A DNA stretch of 64,000 nucleotides. It comes from Paenibacillus hemerocallicola. GTDB taxonomy: Bacteria > Bacillota > Bacilli > Paenibacillales > NBRC-103111. A model generated the notes under the pieces. It made no database searches. It worked only from the letters and a program-made list of their open reading frames with translations, and was not told where the DNA came from. Both the position numbers and the translations under genes were made by a program. Of this stretch, positions 17,500-28,483 are shown in pieces (within the stretch, counting starts at the first letter, position 1; every line of letters begins with the position of its first letter). The stretch is from contig NZ_VDCQ01000004.1 in assembly GCF_006265175.1 (NCBI RefSeq), positions 175,407 through 239,406 of the forward strand, in the 5' to 3' direction.

Positions 17500-19050
17500 T
17501 TGGGGAAGCAATCGTTCATTAAAGGAACTATGATTTTGCTCGCAGCCGGCATCGTAAACCGGATACTCGGCTTCGTTCCCCGCATTGCGCTTCCGCGCAT
17601 CATCGGACCCGAAGGGGTGGGGCTGTATCAATTGGGCTACCCGTTCATGATCGTGATCATCACGATTATTTCGAGCGGTATTCCTCTCGCCGTAGCCAAG
17701 CTCGTCGCGGAAGCCGATTCGAACAAGGACGAGAGAAAAATCCGTTCCATTTTAAGGATATCGCTTGCGGTAACGGGCGTTTTAGCCGTTTTCTTTACGC
17801 TCTTCTGCCTGTGGGCCGCGCCTTGGATAACGTCCCGCCTGCTGACGGACGAGCGGGTGTACTATACCTTCGTGAGCATGTGTCCAATCCTGCCGATCGT
17901 CGCCGTATCCGCCGTTTACCGCGGTTACTTTCAGGGTCGGCAAAACATGATTCCAACGGCGGTATCCCAAGTCGTAGAGACGCTGGTTCGGATTGTCGCC
18001 ATGCTGACCTTTGCTTCCATCCTCCTGCCTCAAGGCATACAATGGGCGGCGGCAGGCGCAATGATCGGAGTGGTGGTCGGCGAATTATTCGGCATGCTCG
18101 TGCTGTTGTATAGCTTTTGGCGCAGCAAGGCGCGGCAAAACCGCTCGAAACCTATGGAAGAGTCGAAAGGCCGGTCCGATCGTCCTCTTCCCAAGCAGTT
18201 GTTTTCGATCGCCGTACCGGTCACGGCCAGCAAGCTGGTCGGCTCCGCTTCGTATTTGCTGGAATCGATTCTCATCGCCCAAAGCCTCGCCGTCGCCGGA
18301 GTCGCCACCGCCCTTGCCACGGCGCAGTACGGTGTGCTGCAAGGGATGATCATCCCGATTTTGCTTTTGCCCGGTGCTCTTACTTACTCCCTGTCGATTT
18401 CCCTCATTCCGACGCTGTCCGAGGCGGCCGCCCGCAAAGATATGAAAACGATACATAAAAGACTCCATCAATCACTTCGTCTGGCGCTGGTGACGGGTGC
18501 GCCGTTTGTCGTCATCATGTTCGTTCTCGCAGAACCGCTCTGCTATTTTTTGTACAAAAACGCCGAAGTGGGCAAAATGCTTAAAATGATGGCGCCCGTC
18601 GCCTTGTTTCTATATTTCCAGGGACCGCTCCAAGCGGCTCTGCAGGCGCTGGACCGCCCGGGCAGCGCTTTGACGAATACGCTTATCGGAGCGGTCGTCA
18701 AGCTCGCGCTGATCGGTTACTTGGCTTCCCGTCCGCAATGGGGAATCCTGGGCGCTGTAGTCGCGATCAATGTCAACATCGTCCTGGTCACGCTCCTCCA
18801 CTGGCGAAGCGTGTCCAGATTGCTCAATTTCCGCATGCATGGCACGGATTACTTGAAAACGGCAATTGCAGCGGCGGTTATGGGGATATGCTGCTATGCG
18901 GTTATGAACCAGACGTTGTACGGCGGGCCTCTGCTCCGCTTTTTGGCCGCCTCCGCCATTAGCGCGATCGTTTATTTGATCGGCATCTTCGCGCTCAAGC
19001 TCGTGGACCGCAGCGATATGACCCGTATTCCTTGGATCGGCAAAAAGTAG
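17500..19050 (+). CDS. spoVB: Stage V sporulation protein B, MOP-family flippase
   Basis: The 516-residue protein has about 14 membrane segments and the MATE/MOP start GIVNRILGFVPRIALPRIIGPEGVGLYQLGYP, conserved in SpoVB and related lipid flippases. SpoVB is needed for spore cortex peptidoglycan synthesis and is a candidate lipid II-type flippase. The start is a TTG at 17500 with GGAAGGAAG 9 bases upstream. A CATATGGT sequence and a small inverted repeat (GCGGAC / GTCCGC, 17431-17447) lie upstream, but I cannot assign a sporulation sigma factor. Confidence 0.92.
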   Translation: MGKQSFIKGTMILLAAGIVNRILGFVPRIALPRIIGPEGVGLYQLGYPFMIVIITIISSGIPLAVAKLVAEADSNKDERKIRSILRISLAVTGVLAVFFTLFCLWAAPWITSRLLTDERVYYTFVSMCPILPIVAVSAVYRGYFQGRQNMIPTAVSQVVETLVRIVAMLTFASILLPQGIQWAAAGAMIGVVVGELFGMLVLLYSFWRSKARQNRSKPMEESKGRSDRPLPKQLFSIAVPVTASKLVGSASYLLESILIAQSLAVAGVATALATAQYGVLQGMIIPILLLPGALTYSLSISLIPTLSEAAARKDMKTIHKRLHQSLRLALVTGAPFVVIMFVLAEPLCYFLYKNAEVGKMLKMMAPVALFLYFQGPLQAALQALDRPGSALTNTLIGAVVKLALIGYLASRPQWGILGAVVAINVNIVLVTLLHWRSVSRLLNFRMHGTDYLKTAIAAAVMGICCYAVMNQTLYGGPLLRFLAASAISAIVYLIGIFALKLVDRSDMTRIPWIGKK

Positions 19051-19078
19051 TGGCGACGGCACGGGTTTCGGAGTCCGG

Positions 19079-19774
19079 TCAATCCCTTTTCTTATCCAAA
19101 AACAACCGGCCGCGGTAATCGATCGTGCAAAAAAACACCTGCTTGAAATCGTTCACTCCTTTGGCTTGCAGCTGATTTTTCAGCCAAAAACGGGTTTTCC
19201 CCAGCTTCTCCAAATTATCGTCCTGCACTTTCCCGTCCATGATGAGCGGAAGCGGCAGCCCTTCATAGCGGATTCGGGGAATATCCGACACCACGTCAGG
19301 CGAAGGCTTCGTCTGACTGCTTTGCTTTTCTTTCTCAATGACCGACAGCTTGCCCGACGTTTCCAGCACCGCGAATTCGACGTCGGCCACATTCTTGACG
19401 GATCTCTCGCGCAGCTGCATCATCAGATCGTCCAGCGTATACCGCTGCTTGCGCATTTCCGCCTGATTCAGCTTGCCGTTCTCGATCAAATAACTCGGCT
19501 TGCCGTCGAACCATTCCCGCATCTTGCGGTTCTTTAGTGTCAGGAATGCGATCATGATCTGAATAGCCACAAGCGTGAGCATAGGCAGTATGCCTTCCAT
19601 GATCGGCATATGCGGATCGTCGATAATGAACGCGGCGATTTCGGCAATCATGATGGAAATGACAAGATCGAAAATGGACAGCTTCCCGATTTCCCGTTTC
19701 CCCATCAAACGCATGACGATGAAAACGACGAAGTATATGAGCACGGTGCGCAAAAAAATGGTCCAAAGCTCCAT
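19079..19774 (-). CDS. DUF421 membrane protein (YetF/YrbG family)
   Basis: The 231-residue protein has three N-terminal hydrophobic segments, with the family motif MRLMGKREIGKLSIFDLVI between the first two, followed by a soluble domain (GKPSYLIENGKLN, RYTLDDLMMQLRE). The function of DUF421 is not settled; B. subtilis YrbG occupies the same place next to spoVB. It converges on spoVB with 28 bases between stops. CGAGGAG lies upstream of the ATG at 19774. Confidence 0.88.
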   Translation of the reverse strand: MELWTIFLRTVLIYFVVFIVMRLMGKREIGKLSIFDLVISIMIAEIAAFIIDDPHMPIMEGILPMLTLVAIQIMIAFLTLKNRKMREWFDGKPSYLIENGKLNQAEMRKQRYTLDDLMMQLRERSVKNVADVEFAVLETSGKLSVIEKEKQSSQTKPSPDVVSDIPRIRYEGLPLPLIMDGKVQDDNLEKLGKTRFWLKNQLQAKGVNDFKQVFFCTIDYRGRLFLDKKRD

Positions 19775-19938
19775 CTTCTTCGACTCCTCGCATGTTTCGG
19801 ATTTTCATTGGTATTCTGACCGGTAACCAACCTCGTCATGCAAAAACCGGGTATTCAATAATTGCCAGAGTCTTGTACTAATCCGGCCAAGTCCCCCATA
19901 CAATGGGTACTAAAAAGAATTGCGAGGTGTTTGACCGC

Positions 19939-20328
19939 ATGAATTCCATTCCCAAAATGCCGCGGATCCGGATCACGTCACCGATTTTGTCCGGCATAGT
20001 TAGCGCGTTTCTATGGCTTTGCGTCGGTGCCGTGCTCGCTTCCTTGATCGTAGCGATGACGGATGTGTCGGAAGAGCTGATCACGACGGCCACCTTTTTT
20101 ATCCATGGCATCGCTTCCCTGTTCGGCGGTTTTTCCAGCGGCAAACGATCGGTCAGCAAAGGCTGGTATCACGGTGCGCTTCTCGGCATCCTGTATACCG
20201 CCCTCGTCGTACTGATCGGCTTCTTGAGCTTCGACGCCGGAATCGGCAAAGACACCGCCGTCATGCTGGCGGTTTCCATACCCGCGGGTGCGCTCGGCGG
20301 CATGTTCGGCGTAAACGCCAAAAACTGA
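19939..20328 (+). CDS. TIGR04086-family membrane protein (YrzE-like)
   Basis: The 129-residue protein has four hydrophobic segments with small-residue patterns (SPILSGIVSAFLWLCVGAVL, GIASLFGGFSSGKRS, GWYHGALLGILY, PAGALGGMFGVN). These match the TIGR04086 family of about 125 residues, found near yajC in Bacilli as YrzE. The start ATG at 19939 has GCGAGGTG upstream; the frame also opens at 19903 without such a site. Function unknown. It is probably a single-gene unit. Confidence 0.82.
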   Translation: MNSIPKMPRIRITSPILSGIVSAFLWLCVGAVLASLIVAMTDVSEELITTATFFIHGIASLFGGFSSGKRSVSKGWYHGALLGILYTALVVLIGFLSFDAGIGKDTAVMLAVSIPAGALGGMFGVNAKN

Positions 20329-20351
20329 AAATTTGAAAATTTTGGCATTCT

Positions 20352-20380
20352 TTCACCTTTCCCTCTGAGTATGATATAAT
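20352..20380 (+). promoter_or_regulatory. Probable sigma-A promoter of the PAP2 gene
   Basis: TTCACC and a perfect TATAAT are separated by 17 bases, 47 bases before the PAP2-family start codon. Confidence 0.55.
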
Positions 20381-20427
20381 GTCTTAGTTCTAGACGCGCC
20401 ACCCACCATATTTTAGGGGGAAACACC

Positions 20428-21279
20428 ATGTTTATTATACAATCCATGACCCACGCCACCGTACTCATCGTGATTACCGTCTATGTACTGCTGTTTCTCT
20501 CCCTAAAAAGAAACCCGTTGTATCCTTTTCATGCGGCTGGCGTCTTCGTGCAAGAGCTGTTCACGAACCGGAAATTTATGCTGCACCTACTAGGAATCGT
20601 CGTTATCCTTTTCTTTAATAAAATCGAAATCACATTGGAAAACAGCATGAAGCAGCACAGCGACTTTACCCCTTCCGTGTTCGGACTCGAGGGAGATTTC
20701 GTCGCCGTGTTCCAAAGACTGTTCGAAAACGACTTGCTGACGTCCTTTCTTACTTTTTTTTATGTCGTCGTTTTTCCCGCGGTCATGATCGCATCGATCG
20801 GCATTTACGCGTACCAGCGCAATTTCAAGCTGTTCTATGCGGTTTGCTATGCGCTCATGATCAACTATATGATCGCCATTCCGTTTTACTTGTTTTTCCC
20901 GGTTACGGAAGTGCACGCATTCAACCCGAACGTGAAATTTTTGATGCTGGACGCCTTCCCTACCTTCGAGAATGAGTACAGGCCGCTGTCCGATTTGGAC
21001 AACTGCTTTCCGAGCCTGCATACTTCGATTTCGGTAACGATGGCCATGATCGCGCTCAAGTCCAAAAACGGATTTTGGAAAGTGTTCGCCCCGGCCTGCG
21101 CCGCGATCATCATTTTCTCCATTTTTTATTTGGGCGTCCATTGGCTGACCGATATGGCGGCCGGCACGGTGCTCGGACTGCTTGCGGCGCGCATAGCGCT
21201 CCGGCTGAGCGAAGGCAAGACGCTGTTCGTCGGCTCCAGAGTCGGCGTGAAGAAAAGAAATATGGACAGCAAGTGGTAA
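20428..21279 (+). CDS. PAP2-superfamily membrane phosphatase/transferase
   Basis: The 283-residue protein has about six membrane segments and two of the PAP2 active-site motifs: NCFPSLHTS (C2, catalytic histidine) and LGVHWLTDMAAG (C3, HxxxD). The wide layout with the motifs in the C-terminal half resembles the inositol-phosphotransferase-like (Aur1-type) branch. Likely roles are dephosphorylation of undecaprenyl pyrophosphate or phospholipid headgroup chemistry; sequence alone does not decide. AGGGGGA precedes the ATG, a promoter lies upstream and a strong terminator follows. Confidence 0.85.
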   Translation: MFIIQSMTHATVLIVITVYVLLFLSLKRNPLYPFHAAGVFVQELFTNRKFMLHLLGIVVILFFNKIEITLENSMKQHSDFTPSVFGLEGDFVAVFQRLFENDLLTSFLTFFYVVVFPAVMIASIGIYAYQRNFKLFYAVCYALMINYMIAIPFYLFFPVTEVHAFNPNVKFLMLDAFPTFENEYRPLSDLDNCFPSLHTSISVTMAMIALKSKNGFWKVFAPACAAIIIFSIFYLGVHWLTDMAAGTVLGLLAARIALRLSEGKTLFVGSRVGVKKRNMDSKW

Positions 21280-21288
21280 AAAAAAGGG

Positions 21289-21315
21289 AAGCAGTCCTCC
21301 GGGACTGCTTTTTTT
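21289..21315 (+). terminator. Terminator of the PAP2 gene
   Basis: The perfect stem AAGCAGTCC / GGACTGCTT with a 4-base loop is followed by T residues, 10 bases after the stop codon. Confidence 0.92.
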
Positions 21316-21325
21316 GCGTAGAAAC

Positions 21326-21351
21326 AAAAAAAGAGACCGTGAGCCGGTCCC
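21326..21351 (-). terminator. Terminator downstream of yajC
   Basis: GGGACCG pairs with CGGTCTC (one G-T pair) and is followed on the minus strand by seven T residues, 13 bases past the yajC stop. Confidence 0.85.
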
Positions 21352-21364
21352 TTCCGCATGCGGA

Positions 21365-21709
21365 TCAATCTTTTTTCTCGACTGCAGCTTTCTCCAATGC
21401 GGCGGCTGCCGCGGCGGATACGGCGTTCACGGCCGAACGGTCGAACGTCAGCTTGGTTGCGTCATTCACGCGAAGAACGACGATATCGTCGGTAATCTCC
21501 ATGATCGTTCCGTGCAAGCCGCCGATCGTCGTAACCTTGTCCCCTTTTTTAAGCTGATTGAGCATGGCGTTTCTCGTTTTTTGCCTTTTTTGCTGCGGGC
21601 GGATCAATAAGAAATACAGCACCGCGAACATGAGCACGAACGGAATGATGGTCGTCAAGTAATTGCCCGCCGCCGGCGCTGCCGCAGCGTCTCCAGCCAA
21701 GTTCCACAT
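21365..21709 (-). CDS. yajC: Preprotein translocase subunit YajC
   Basis: The 114-residue protein has one N-terminal transmembrane helix (IIPFVLMFAVLYFLLIRPQ), the RPQQKRQK stretch and the soluble GDKVTTIGGLHGTI motif of YajC. YajC associates with SecDF. It ends in an alanine-rich tail. AGGGAGGT precedes the ATG at 21709. It lies 16 bases after tgt, so tgt and yajC are likely one transcript, as in many Bacilli. Confidence 0.97.
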   Translation of the reverse strand: MWNLAGDAAAAPAAGNYLTTIIPFVLMFAVLYFLLIRPQQKRQKTRNAMLNQLKKGDKVTTIGGLHGTIMEITDDIVVLRVNDATKLTFDRSAVNAVSAAAAAALEKAAVEKKD

Positions 21710-21725
21710 AAAACGTTACCTCCCT

Positions 21726-22877
<1,152 letters not shown>

Positions 22878-22881
22878 TTAT

Positions 22882-23940
22882 TCAATAAATAAACATCGCG
22901 TCGCCGAAGCTGAAAAACCGGTATTCCCGTTCGATCGCTTCCTGGTAGGCGCGCCTGATGCGATCCGTTCCGGCCAAAGCGCTCACGAGCATGACGAGCG
23001 TCGATTTCGGCAAATGGAAGTTTGTCAGCATCGCATCCACGATTTTAAACCGATATCCCGGATACATAAAAATAGCGGACCATCCGTCGCACGCCTCGAT
23101 CGGCTTGTCGCCGAACCTGCCGGCTACCGTCTCCAGCGTTCGCGCCGATGTTGTGCCTACCGCAACGACACGTCTGCCTTCCGCCTTCGCGGCATTCAGG
23201 GCGGCGGCCGTTTCTGCCGGTACCGAGTAAAACTCCTCGTGCATTTTATGCTCCTCGATCCGGTCGACCGACACCGGCCGAAACGTCCCCAAGCCGACAT
23301 GCAGCGTTACCGTGACGATATTCACCCCGATGCGTGCGATCGTCTCCAAATATTCCGGCGTAAAATGAAGCCCCGCCGTCGGAGCCGCGGCAGAGCCGGG
23401 ATGACGAGCGTATACCGTCTGATATCGTTCCCGGTCTTCCAGCCTTTCCTTAATATAGGGGGGTAGCGGCATCGAACCGAGCCGGTCCAATATTTCCCGG
23501 AATATGCCGGAATAGCGGAAGCGCACGATTCGCGCTCCCATCTCTCCCTCTTCTTCTACGACGGCTTCCAGGAGCGTATCCGAAGCGGAGTCCTGCGGTC
23601 CGCTCCCGCCGAACCGGATTACCGTTCCCTTCTTCAGCCGTTTCGCCGGACGGGCAAGCGTCTCCCATCGGTCGTCTCCGAGCTCTTTCAGCAGAAGCAG
23701 CTCCGCCTGGGCACCGGTGTCGGCCTTCACGCCAAAAAGCCGGGCTGGAATGACCCGTGTATCGTTCAACACGAGCGTGTCCCCGGCTTGCAGGTAATCG
23801 ATCAGCTGTCCGAACGTATGGTGCCCGATCGCTCCGCTCGACTTGTCGAGCGTGAGCAACCGGGAAGAAGTCCGATCCGTTAAAGGCGTTTGGGCGATTA
23901 ACGATTCGGGCAATTCAAAATCGAATGCATTGACATCCAT
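22882..23940 (-). CDS. queA: S-adenosylmethionine:tRNA ribosyltransferase-isomerase
   Basis: The 352-residue protein shows QueA hallmarks from its N-terminus ([14 protein letters not shown]) through [37 protein letters not shown] and [10 protein letters not shown]. It turns preQ1-modified tRNA into epoxyqueuosine tRNA. It starts 5 bases after the stop of the upstream SpoIID-like gene with AAGGACTGA as binding site, so it is tightly linked to it and to tgt. Confidence 0.98.
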   Translation of the reverse strand: MDVNAFDFELPESLIAQTPLTDRTSSRLLTLDKSSGAIGHHTFGQLIDYLQAGDTLVLNDTRVIPARLFGVKADTGAQAELLLLKELGDDRWETLARPAKRLKKGTVIRFGGSGPQDSASDTLLEAVVEEEGEMGARIVRFRYSGIFREILDRLGSMPLPPYIKERLEDRERYQTVYARHPGSAAAPTAGLHFTPEYLETIARIGVNIVTVTLHVGLGTFRPVSVDRIEEHKMHEEFYSVPAETAAALNAAKAEGRRVVAVGTTSARTLETVAGRFGDKPIEACDGWSAIFMYPGYRFKIVDAMLTNFHLPKSTLVMLVSALAGTDRIRRAYQEAIEREYRFFSFGDAMFIY

Positions 23941-23945
23941 TTCAG

Positions 23946-26078
23946 TCAGTCCTTAGCGATAGTAATTCCAATATAATAGTATTGCAGAATTCGTTTATAG
24001 TCATACCCTTGCTCCGCCAGCCCGCGGGCTCCCCACTGGGACATGCCCAGGCCGTGTCCCGATCCGTTACCGGTCAACCGGAACTGCGGATCTTTCGTTG
24101 CGACGCGGATCGCGCCCGCCTCGCCCATGACGATCATGTTCGGACCGGCTACCGGTACGGCTGCAGCCGAAGCGGCCGATGAAGCGTAAAGCGTTCCTTT
24201 CGTTTCCGGCAAGCTGCGGGTTTGTCCGTTGGCCCCCAATACAGTATACCTTCCCGTTTCCTCGATTTCAAACCGGGTGCTCGGCGCATCGAACAGGGCG
24301 TTCCGGAATGTGTCGGGCTTCTGAACCGTAATCGGCTGACCGTTCGCCTTCAGCTCGACTGCCCGGCCGGAAGGGCCCCGTTTGCTTACTTCCAGCCTCT
24401 CCAGCACGCCCGCCACCGGCTTCGCAATGGTGAGATTCAAATCTTTCAATAGCTCTCCCGCCGAATATGGCCCGCGAACCCAAGCATAATCGTTGGACTC
24501 GACCGTTTTGCCCAGCGAGACGAGCTTGTCTCCCTGATTGACGGTGGCGATAGACCCGTTCTTGACATCGTCCACGTAAGGAGCCGAACGGATGTTGATG
24601 CCGGCTCCCTTAACGGTCACGACGGGTAAGCCTGCGTTATTTCGCGCCGTACTCTCGGTCACGAAGTCTTCGCGGATATAGCCTATGCTTCCACTCGACA
24701 ACGCTACGCGATGCCACTGCTGCTTGTTCGTTTGAGCGCCTTCGTCCGGGCTTGCCGTCGATTGGACGTACGGAATCGGCTGCCCCCATACTTCCACCGG
24801 GTCGCCTGTCTTGCCTCCTCCATTGGAGAAAAAATACGGTTCGATCGGCGATCCGCCTACGGTCAACACTTCGCCTGCCGTAGCCGCAACGGCTGCCGCA
24901 ACCCGCTCGTCCTCCCTCTGGATGCCGTAATACACTTGATCGGACGAGGAGTCGGAGACGTTGGCGATCTGATATTTCGTCCCCCGGCTGAGCGCGAACG
25001 AACGAGCTGCGACGGCCTGCGCTTTTAATGCTTCGGCCGGCCAAGACGGACTCATTTCCGCTCCCACGACCGATACGAGATACTGCTCGAAGGGCAGCTC
25101 GTTGACGACGGCCAGCTTGCCGTTGTGTTGACTGACTTCGATGCTTCCCCGATACTGCCTGTTGCTTTTCTCCGCAACCGCTATGCCGCTTTCCTTCGGC
25201 GTTACCCATACTTGCTGCGAAGCCGGATTGAAAGCATAGTGGGTCGCGGCCGCTGTCCCGCCCGTGGCGATGGATGCGGTAACATCGTCCCGCTTCAATA
25301 AATAGGGAGCCGCGGGGGCGACCGGTTGAAGCGCCATCCCCGGTGCCAGCTTCACGGCTTGCAGCTGGACGGCGTTCAACTGCTCCATGTCCGCCGCTTC
25401 CCCGATCCACACTTGATAGGAAGGGGTGCCTCCCGCTTCCAGCAGCGCAACCCACGCGTCCAAGCCAAGCTGACGAAAAGCGTCGGCTTGCTGACCGGCA
25501 GCGGCTTCCGTCGGGAAAGCGCCGGCGTTCCAATGAAGCGGACCGGCGATAGTCGCCGGAGCCCCCTTCAGCAAGGCCGCCGCCGCCGCATTCGCGGCAA
25601 TGCGCTGTTGGGCGGCGCCCGCTTCATCCCTCGAGACATACATGCCCGCATATACTTGATAGACGATTTTGCCCAGCTTGGCCGTCTGGAACACGTATGC
25701 CTTGTCCTGCGTAGCGTTCAACGTTTGCAGCAACTGCTTGGCCGCGGCGGCCTCGGACGTTTCCAGCAGCAACACCTTGTAGCCGTCGAAGCTGAATCGC
25801 ACCTGAGCACCGGCGGGAGCAGCCGCCCAATTACGAACCGCGGAAAAATCGCGGATGCCGATATCCAACCCTTTCGGCGAGGACAAGGTTACCGTAGGGA
25901 CGGTCACGTTATAGTTTTTGCCGTCCGATACAAATAGCGCGACGCGAATCTGATCCAATTTCGGCACGGCGGCGTAACTCTTCGTATACATGGCGGGCAC
26001 GCAGAGCGCAATCGCCAGCATCGCCGCAACCCAAGCGGCGAACCGCCGGGGCCGTTCTCGTCTCGTCATCGATTTCAT
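23946..26078 (-). CDS. Secreted SpoIID/LytB-domain protein with SPOR-like and SH3-like parts
   Basis: The 710-residue protein begins with a signal peptide (basic start, then [21 protein letters not shown]). Two SPOR-like stretches follow ([40 protein letters not shown]). The SpoIID/LytB domain starts near residue 300 ([32 protein letters not shown]). Its final motif [15 protein letters not shown] comes only near the end, after an inserted SH3b-like segment ([12 protein letters not shown]). SpoIID-type enzymes cut denuded glycan strands. AAGGAG is very close to the first ATG, so the second ATG at 26069 may be the true start. It is not the classical spoIID, since no spoIIQ-related context is seen. 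Confidence 0.85.
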   Translation of the reverse strand: MKSMTRRERPRRFAAWVAAMLAIALCVPAMYTKSYAAVPKLDQIRVALFVSDGKNYNVTVPTVTLSSPKGLDIGIRDFSAVRNWAAAPAGAQVRFSFDGYKVLLLETSEAAAAKQLLQTLNATQDKAYVFQTAKLGKIVYQVYAGMYVSRDEAGAAQQRIAANAAAAALLKGAPATIAGPLHWNAGAFPTEAAAGQQADAFRQLGLDAWVALLEAGGTPSYQVWIGEAADMEQLNAVQLQAVKLAPGMALQPVAPAAPYLLKRDDVTASIATGGTAAATHYAFNPASQQVWVTPKESGIAVAEKSNRQYRGSIEVSQHNGKLAVVNELPFEQYLVSVVGAEMSPSWPAEALKAQAVAARSFALSRGTKYQIANVSDSSSDQVYYGIQREDERVAAAVAATAGEVLTVGGSPIEPYFFSNGGGKTGDPVEVWGQPIPYVQSTASPDEGAQTNKQQWHRVALSSGSIGYIREDFVTESTARNNAGLPVVTVKGAGINIRSAPYVDDVKNGSIATVNQGDKLVSLGKTVESNDYAWVRGPYSAGELLKDLNLTIAKPVAGVLERLEVSKRGPSGRAVELKANGQPITVQKPDTFRNALFDAPSTRFEIEETGRYTVLGANGQTRSLPETKGTLYASSAASAAAVPVAGPNMIVMGEAGAIRVATKDPQFRLTGNGSGHGLGMSQWGARGLAEQGYDYKRILQYYYIGITIAKD

Positions 26079-26100
26079 CTCTCCTTATGAACAGACCGTT

Positions 26101-27111
26101 TTATTTGCCGTCGGCGGAAGGCACCGCCAAACCAAGATGACGATAAGCCGACGCCGTCGCCGTTCTTCCGCGGGGGGTCCGCTGCAAAAAACCGATTTGC
26201 AGCAAATAAGGCTCGTATACGTCCTCGATCGTCTGGCTCTCCTCGCCGATCGTCGCGGCAATCGTATCGAGCCCGACCGGACCTCCGCGAAAATGCGTAA
26301 TAATCGCCCGCAGCATTTTATGGTCGATCTCGTCCAGCCCCAGATCGTCTACCTGTATCATCTTCAGAGCCAGACGTGCCATTTCCGACGTTATGATGCC
26401 GTCTCCTTTGACTTGGGCATAATCTCGCACCCGCTTCAACAGCCGGTTGGCGATTCTCGGCGTCCCGCGCGACCGTTTGCCGATCTCGTCGGCCGCTTCC
26501 CCGACAATGCCGACCTGCAAAATGTCGGCCGCGCGGCTGACGATGAAGCTCAATTCGTCTACCGTATAATATTCCAGCCTGCTGACGACGCCGAATCGGT
26601 CCCGCAGCGGGGCAGAGAGCAGACCCGCTCGCGTGGTGGCGCCGATAAGCGTGAACGCGGGCAAATCGAGCCTCACGGAGCGGGCGCTCGGCCCTTTGCC
26701 GATAATGATATCGAGCGCGAAATCTTCCATCGCCGGGTACAGCACCTCCTCGACGGTACGGTGCAGCCGATGGATTTCATCGATGAACAGCACGTCGCCT
26801 TCCTGAAGGTTCGTCAGTATGGCAGCCAAATCGCCGGGACGTTCGATCGCCGGTCCGGAGGTCGTGCGGATATTGACGCCGAGTTCGTTGGCTATAATGT
26901 TGGACAACGTCGTCTTGCCCAAGCCCGGCGGTCCGTACAACAGCACATGATCCAGCGCTTCCTTGCGCATTTTGGCCGCTTCTATGTAAATTTTCAAGTT
27001 TTCCTTCGCCTGGGATTGACCAATATATTCCGCTAAATAGCGGGGACGCAGGCTAAGCTCCACAGCCTCGTCTTCCATCATCAAATTGGCCGAAATGATC
27101 CTCTCTTCCAT
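26101..27111 (-). CDS. ruvB: Holliday junction branch-migration ATPase RuvB
   Basis: The 336-residue AAA+ ATPase has Walker [12 protein letters not shown], Walker [10 protein letters not shown], sensor I region [12 protein letters not shown] and the arginine-finger and winged-helix part ([15 protein letters not shown]). It drives branch migration with RuvA. AAGGAGG lies 11 bases before the ATG at 27111. It lies 28 bases after ruvA, in the order ruvC-ruvA-ruvB. Confidence 0.98.
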   Translation of the reverse strand: MEERIISANLMMEDEAVELSLRPRYLAEYIGQSQAKENLKIYIEAAKMRKEALDHVLLYGPPGLGKTTLSNIIANELGVNIRTTSGPAIERPGDLAAILTNLQEGDVLFIDEIHRLHRTVEEVLYPAMEDFALDIIIGKGPSARSVRLDLPAFTLIGATTRAGLLSAPLRDRFGVVSRLEYYTVDELSFIVSRAADILQVGIVGEAADEIGKRSRGTPRIANRLLKRVRDYAQVKGDGIITSEMARLALKMIQVDDLGLDEIDHKMLRAIITHFRGGPVGLDTIAATIGEESQTIEDVYEPYLLQIGFLQRTPRGRTATASAYRHLGLAVPSADGK

Positions 27112-27139
27112 CCGCCAGCCGTCCTCCTTCTCCAGTCCG

Positions 27140-27760
27140 TTATCCGGCGTACAACGTTTGCAGCGCCAACTTGATCAGCGCGTCCGAAGAATCGCCTTCC
27201 TTCGCCTTCGCCTTGACGCTTGGCCACGCGCGGTCCGCTTCCGCCTCTGTGTAGCCCAAGGCGAGCAGCGCCTCCTTCGCTTCGGCCCATGCGCCGGTTC
27301 CCGCCGCCGCGGGCATCCCCGTATCCTGCATGGACAACGCCCGGTCGTCGAAGCCGGCCGATACGGCCGCGAGCTTATCTTTCAAATCCAAAATGATGCG
27401 CTGCGCCGTCTTCTTGCCGATACCTGGAAGCTTCATCAGAAACGCAACGTTCTCCTGCTGTATGGCGGCAACGACCGCCTCCGGACGCGCCCCCGACAAA
27501 ATCCCGATCGCTACCTTGGGACCGATGCCAGTCACGTCGATCAGCTTGCGAAACATCGACTGCTCCTCGCGTGAGCCGAAGCCGAACAGCAGGATCGCAT
27601 CCTCGCGGACGTGATGATGGATATACACCGTAGTCTCGTCCGGTTTGTCCGGCAGCGCGTACGGATTCGGGCAGAACACCCGGTAGCCGACGCCATGCAC
27701 GTCGATGACGGCAAAATCGTGCTCGCGGTGAGCCACTTTTCCGCGCAAAAAATCGATCAT
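27140..27760 (-). CDS. ruvA: Holliday junction DNA helicase subunit RuvA
   Basis: The 206-residue protein starts [20 protein letters not shown] and contains the two HhH motifs ([16 protein letters not shown] and [19 protein letters not shown]), then a flexible linker and the C-terminal RuvB-binding domain. It binds Holliday junctions and loads RuvB. Its start overlaps the ruvC stop (ATGA), so the pair is translationally coupled. The frame stays open far upstream to 28315, but that part is the ruvC region in another frame. Confidence 0.98.
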   Translation of the reverse strand: MIDFLRGKVAHREHDFAVIDVHGVGYRVFCPNPYALPDKPDETTVYIHHHVREDAILLFGFGSREEQSMFRKLIDVTGIGPKVAIGILSGARPEAVVAAIQQENVAFLMKLPGIGKKTAQRIILDLKDKLAAVSAGFDDRALSMQDTGMPAAAGTGAWAEAKEALLALGYTEAEADRAWPSVKAKAKEGDSSDALIKLALQTLYAG

Positions 27761-28260
27761 TGCTTCCCAACTCCGTTCAATTTTTGCTGCAATCCGGCAG
27801 AATGCGCATGACAGATGGCGATGGCCAGCGCATCCGCGACATCGTCGGGCTTCGGAACGGCACTCAGCTTCAGGAACATCCGGACCATCTCCTGCACCTG
27901 CTTCTTCTCCGCCTTGCCGTAGCCGACGATCGCCTGCTTCACCTGAAGCGGCGTATATTCCGCAATCGGAATCCCTTTCTGCACCGCGGCCAGCATCAGC
28001 ACGCCTCTGGCTTGACCGACGGTGAGTGCGGTCGTGACGTTTTTGTTGAAGAACAGCTTCTCGATCGCCATCGAATCCGGCTTGTATTTGTCGATCAGAT
28101 GCACGGTCGCCTCGTATATTTCCTGAAGACGTACGGCGGAATCGGTAGTCGACTCCGTCTGAATGCTCCCGTACTGGACGGGAACGAGCTTGTGTCCTTG
28201 CTTGTCGATAAAGCCGAACCCGACGATCGCGATTCCCGGGTCGATACCCAATACGCGCAC
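27757..28260 (-). CDS. ruvC: Crossover junction endodeoxyribonuclease RuvC
   Basis: The 167-residue nuclease has the four acidic catalytic positions: D7 in LGIDPG, E67 in AIEKLFF, and the pair in KPDDVADALAIAICH. It cuts Holliday junctions made mobile by RuvAB. The start is a GTG at 28260 with GTGAGGGAA upstream. Many Bacillus species lack RuvC and use RecU; its presence here is usual for Paenibacillaceae. Confidence 0.97.
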   Translation of the reverse strand: MRVLGIDPGIAIVGFGFIDKQGHKLVPVQYGSIQTESTTDSAVRLQEIYEATVHLIDKYKPDSMAIEKLFFNKNVTTALTVGQARGVLMLAAVQKGIPIAEYTPLQVKQAIVGYGKAEKKQVQEMVRMFLKLSAVPKPDDVADALAIAICHAHSAGLQQKLNGVGKQ

Positions 28261-28374
28261 TGGAAAATTCCCTCACTCTCGGTCCATAAGCGAACATATG
28301 TATTCTATTTGCCATTATAGCAAACTGAACGGGGGTTGGACAGCATCGGCGGAAGCATCCGCGCCCGATTGCAT

Positions 28375-28450
28375 GAACAAAGACCGCTGCAACGCCAGCG
28401 GCAGCCTCATTTTAGAAGCTTGCCCGCATTGCGTGCAGCGGTCTTTGTTC
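28375..28450. repeat. Perfect 17-bp inverted repeat between bofC and ruvC
   Basis: GAACAAAGACCGCTGCA (28375-28391) is exactly complementary to 28434-28450, with a further 3-bp pairing (CGC/GCG) after a bulge. The loop is about 42 bases. Neither side has a T run, so it is not a standard terminator. Confidence 0.9.
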
Positions 28451-28483
28451 GAATCGAAACGATCGATTTCGTCGCAGCCCCGC

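Noticed and set aside
27761..28315. A 391-codon ORF extending RuvA upstream
   Set aside because: The added part is Arg/Gly-rich shadow translation over ruvC. RuvA proper begins at the ATG overlapping the ruvC stop.
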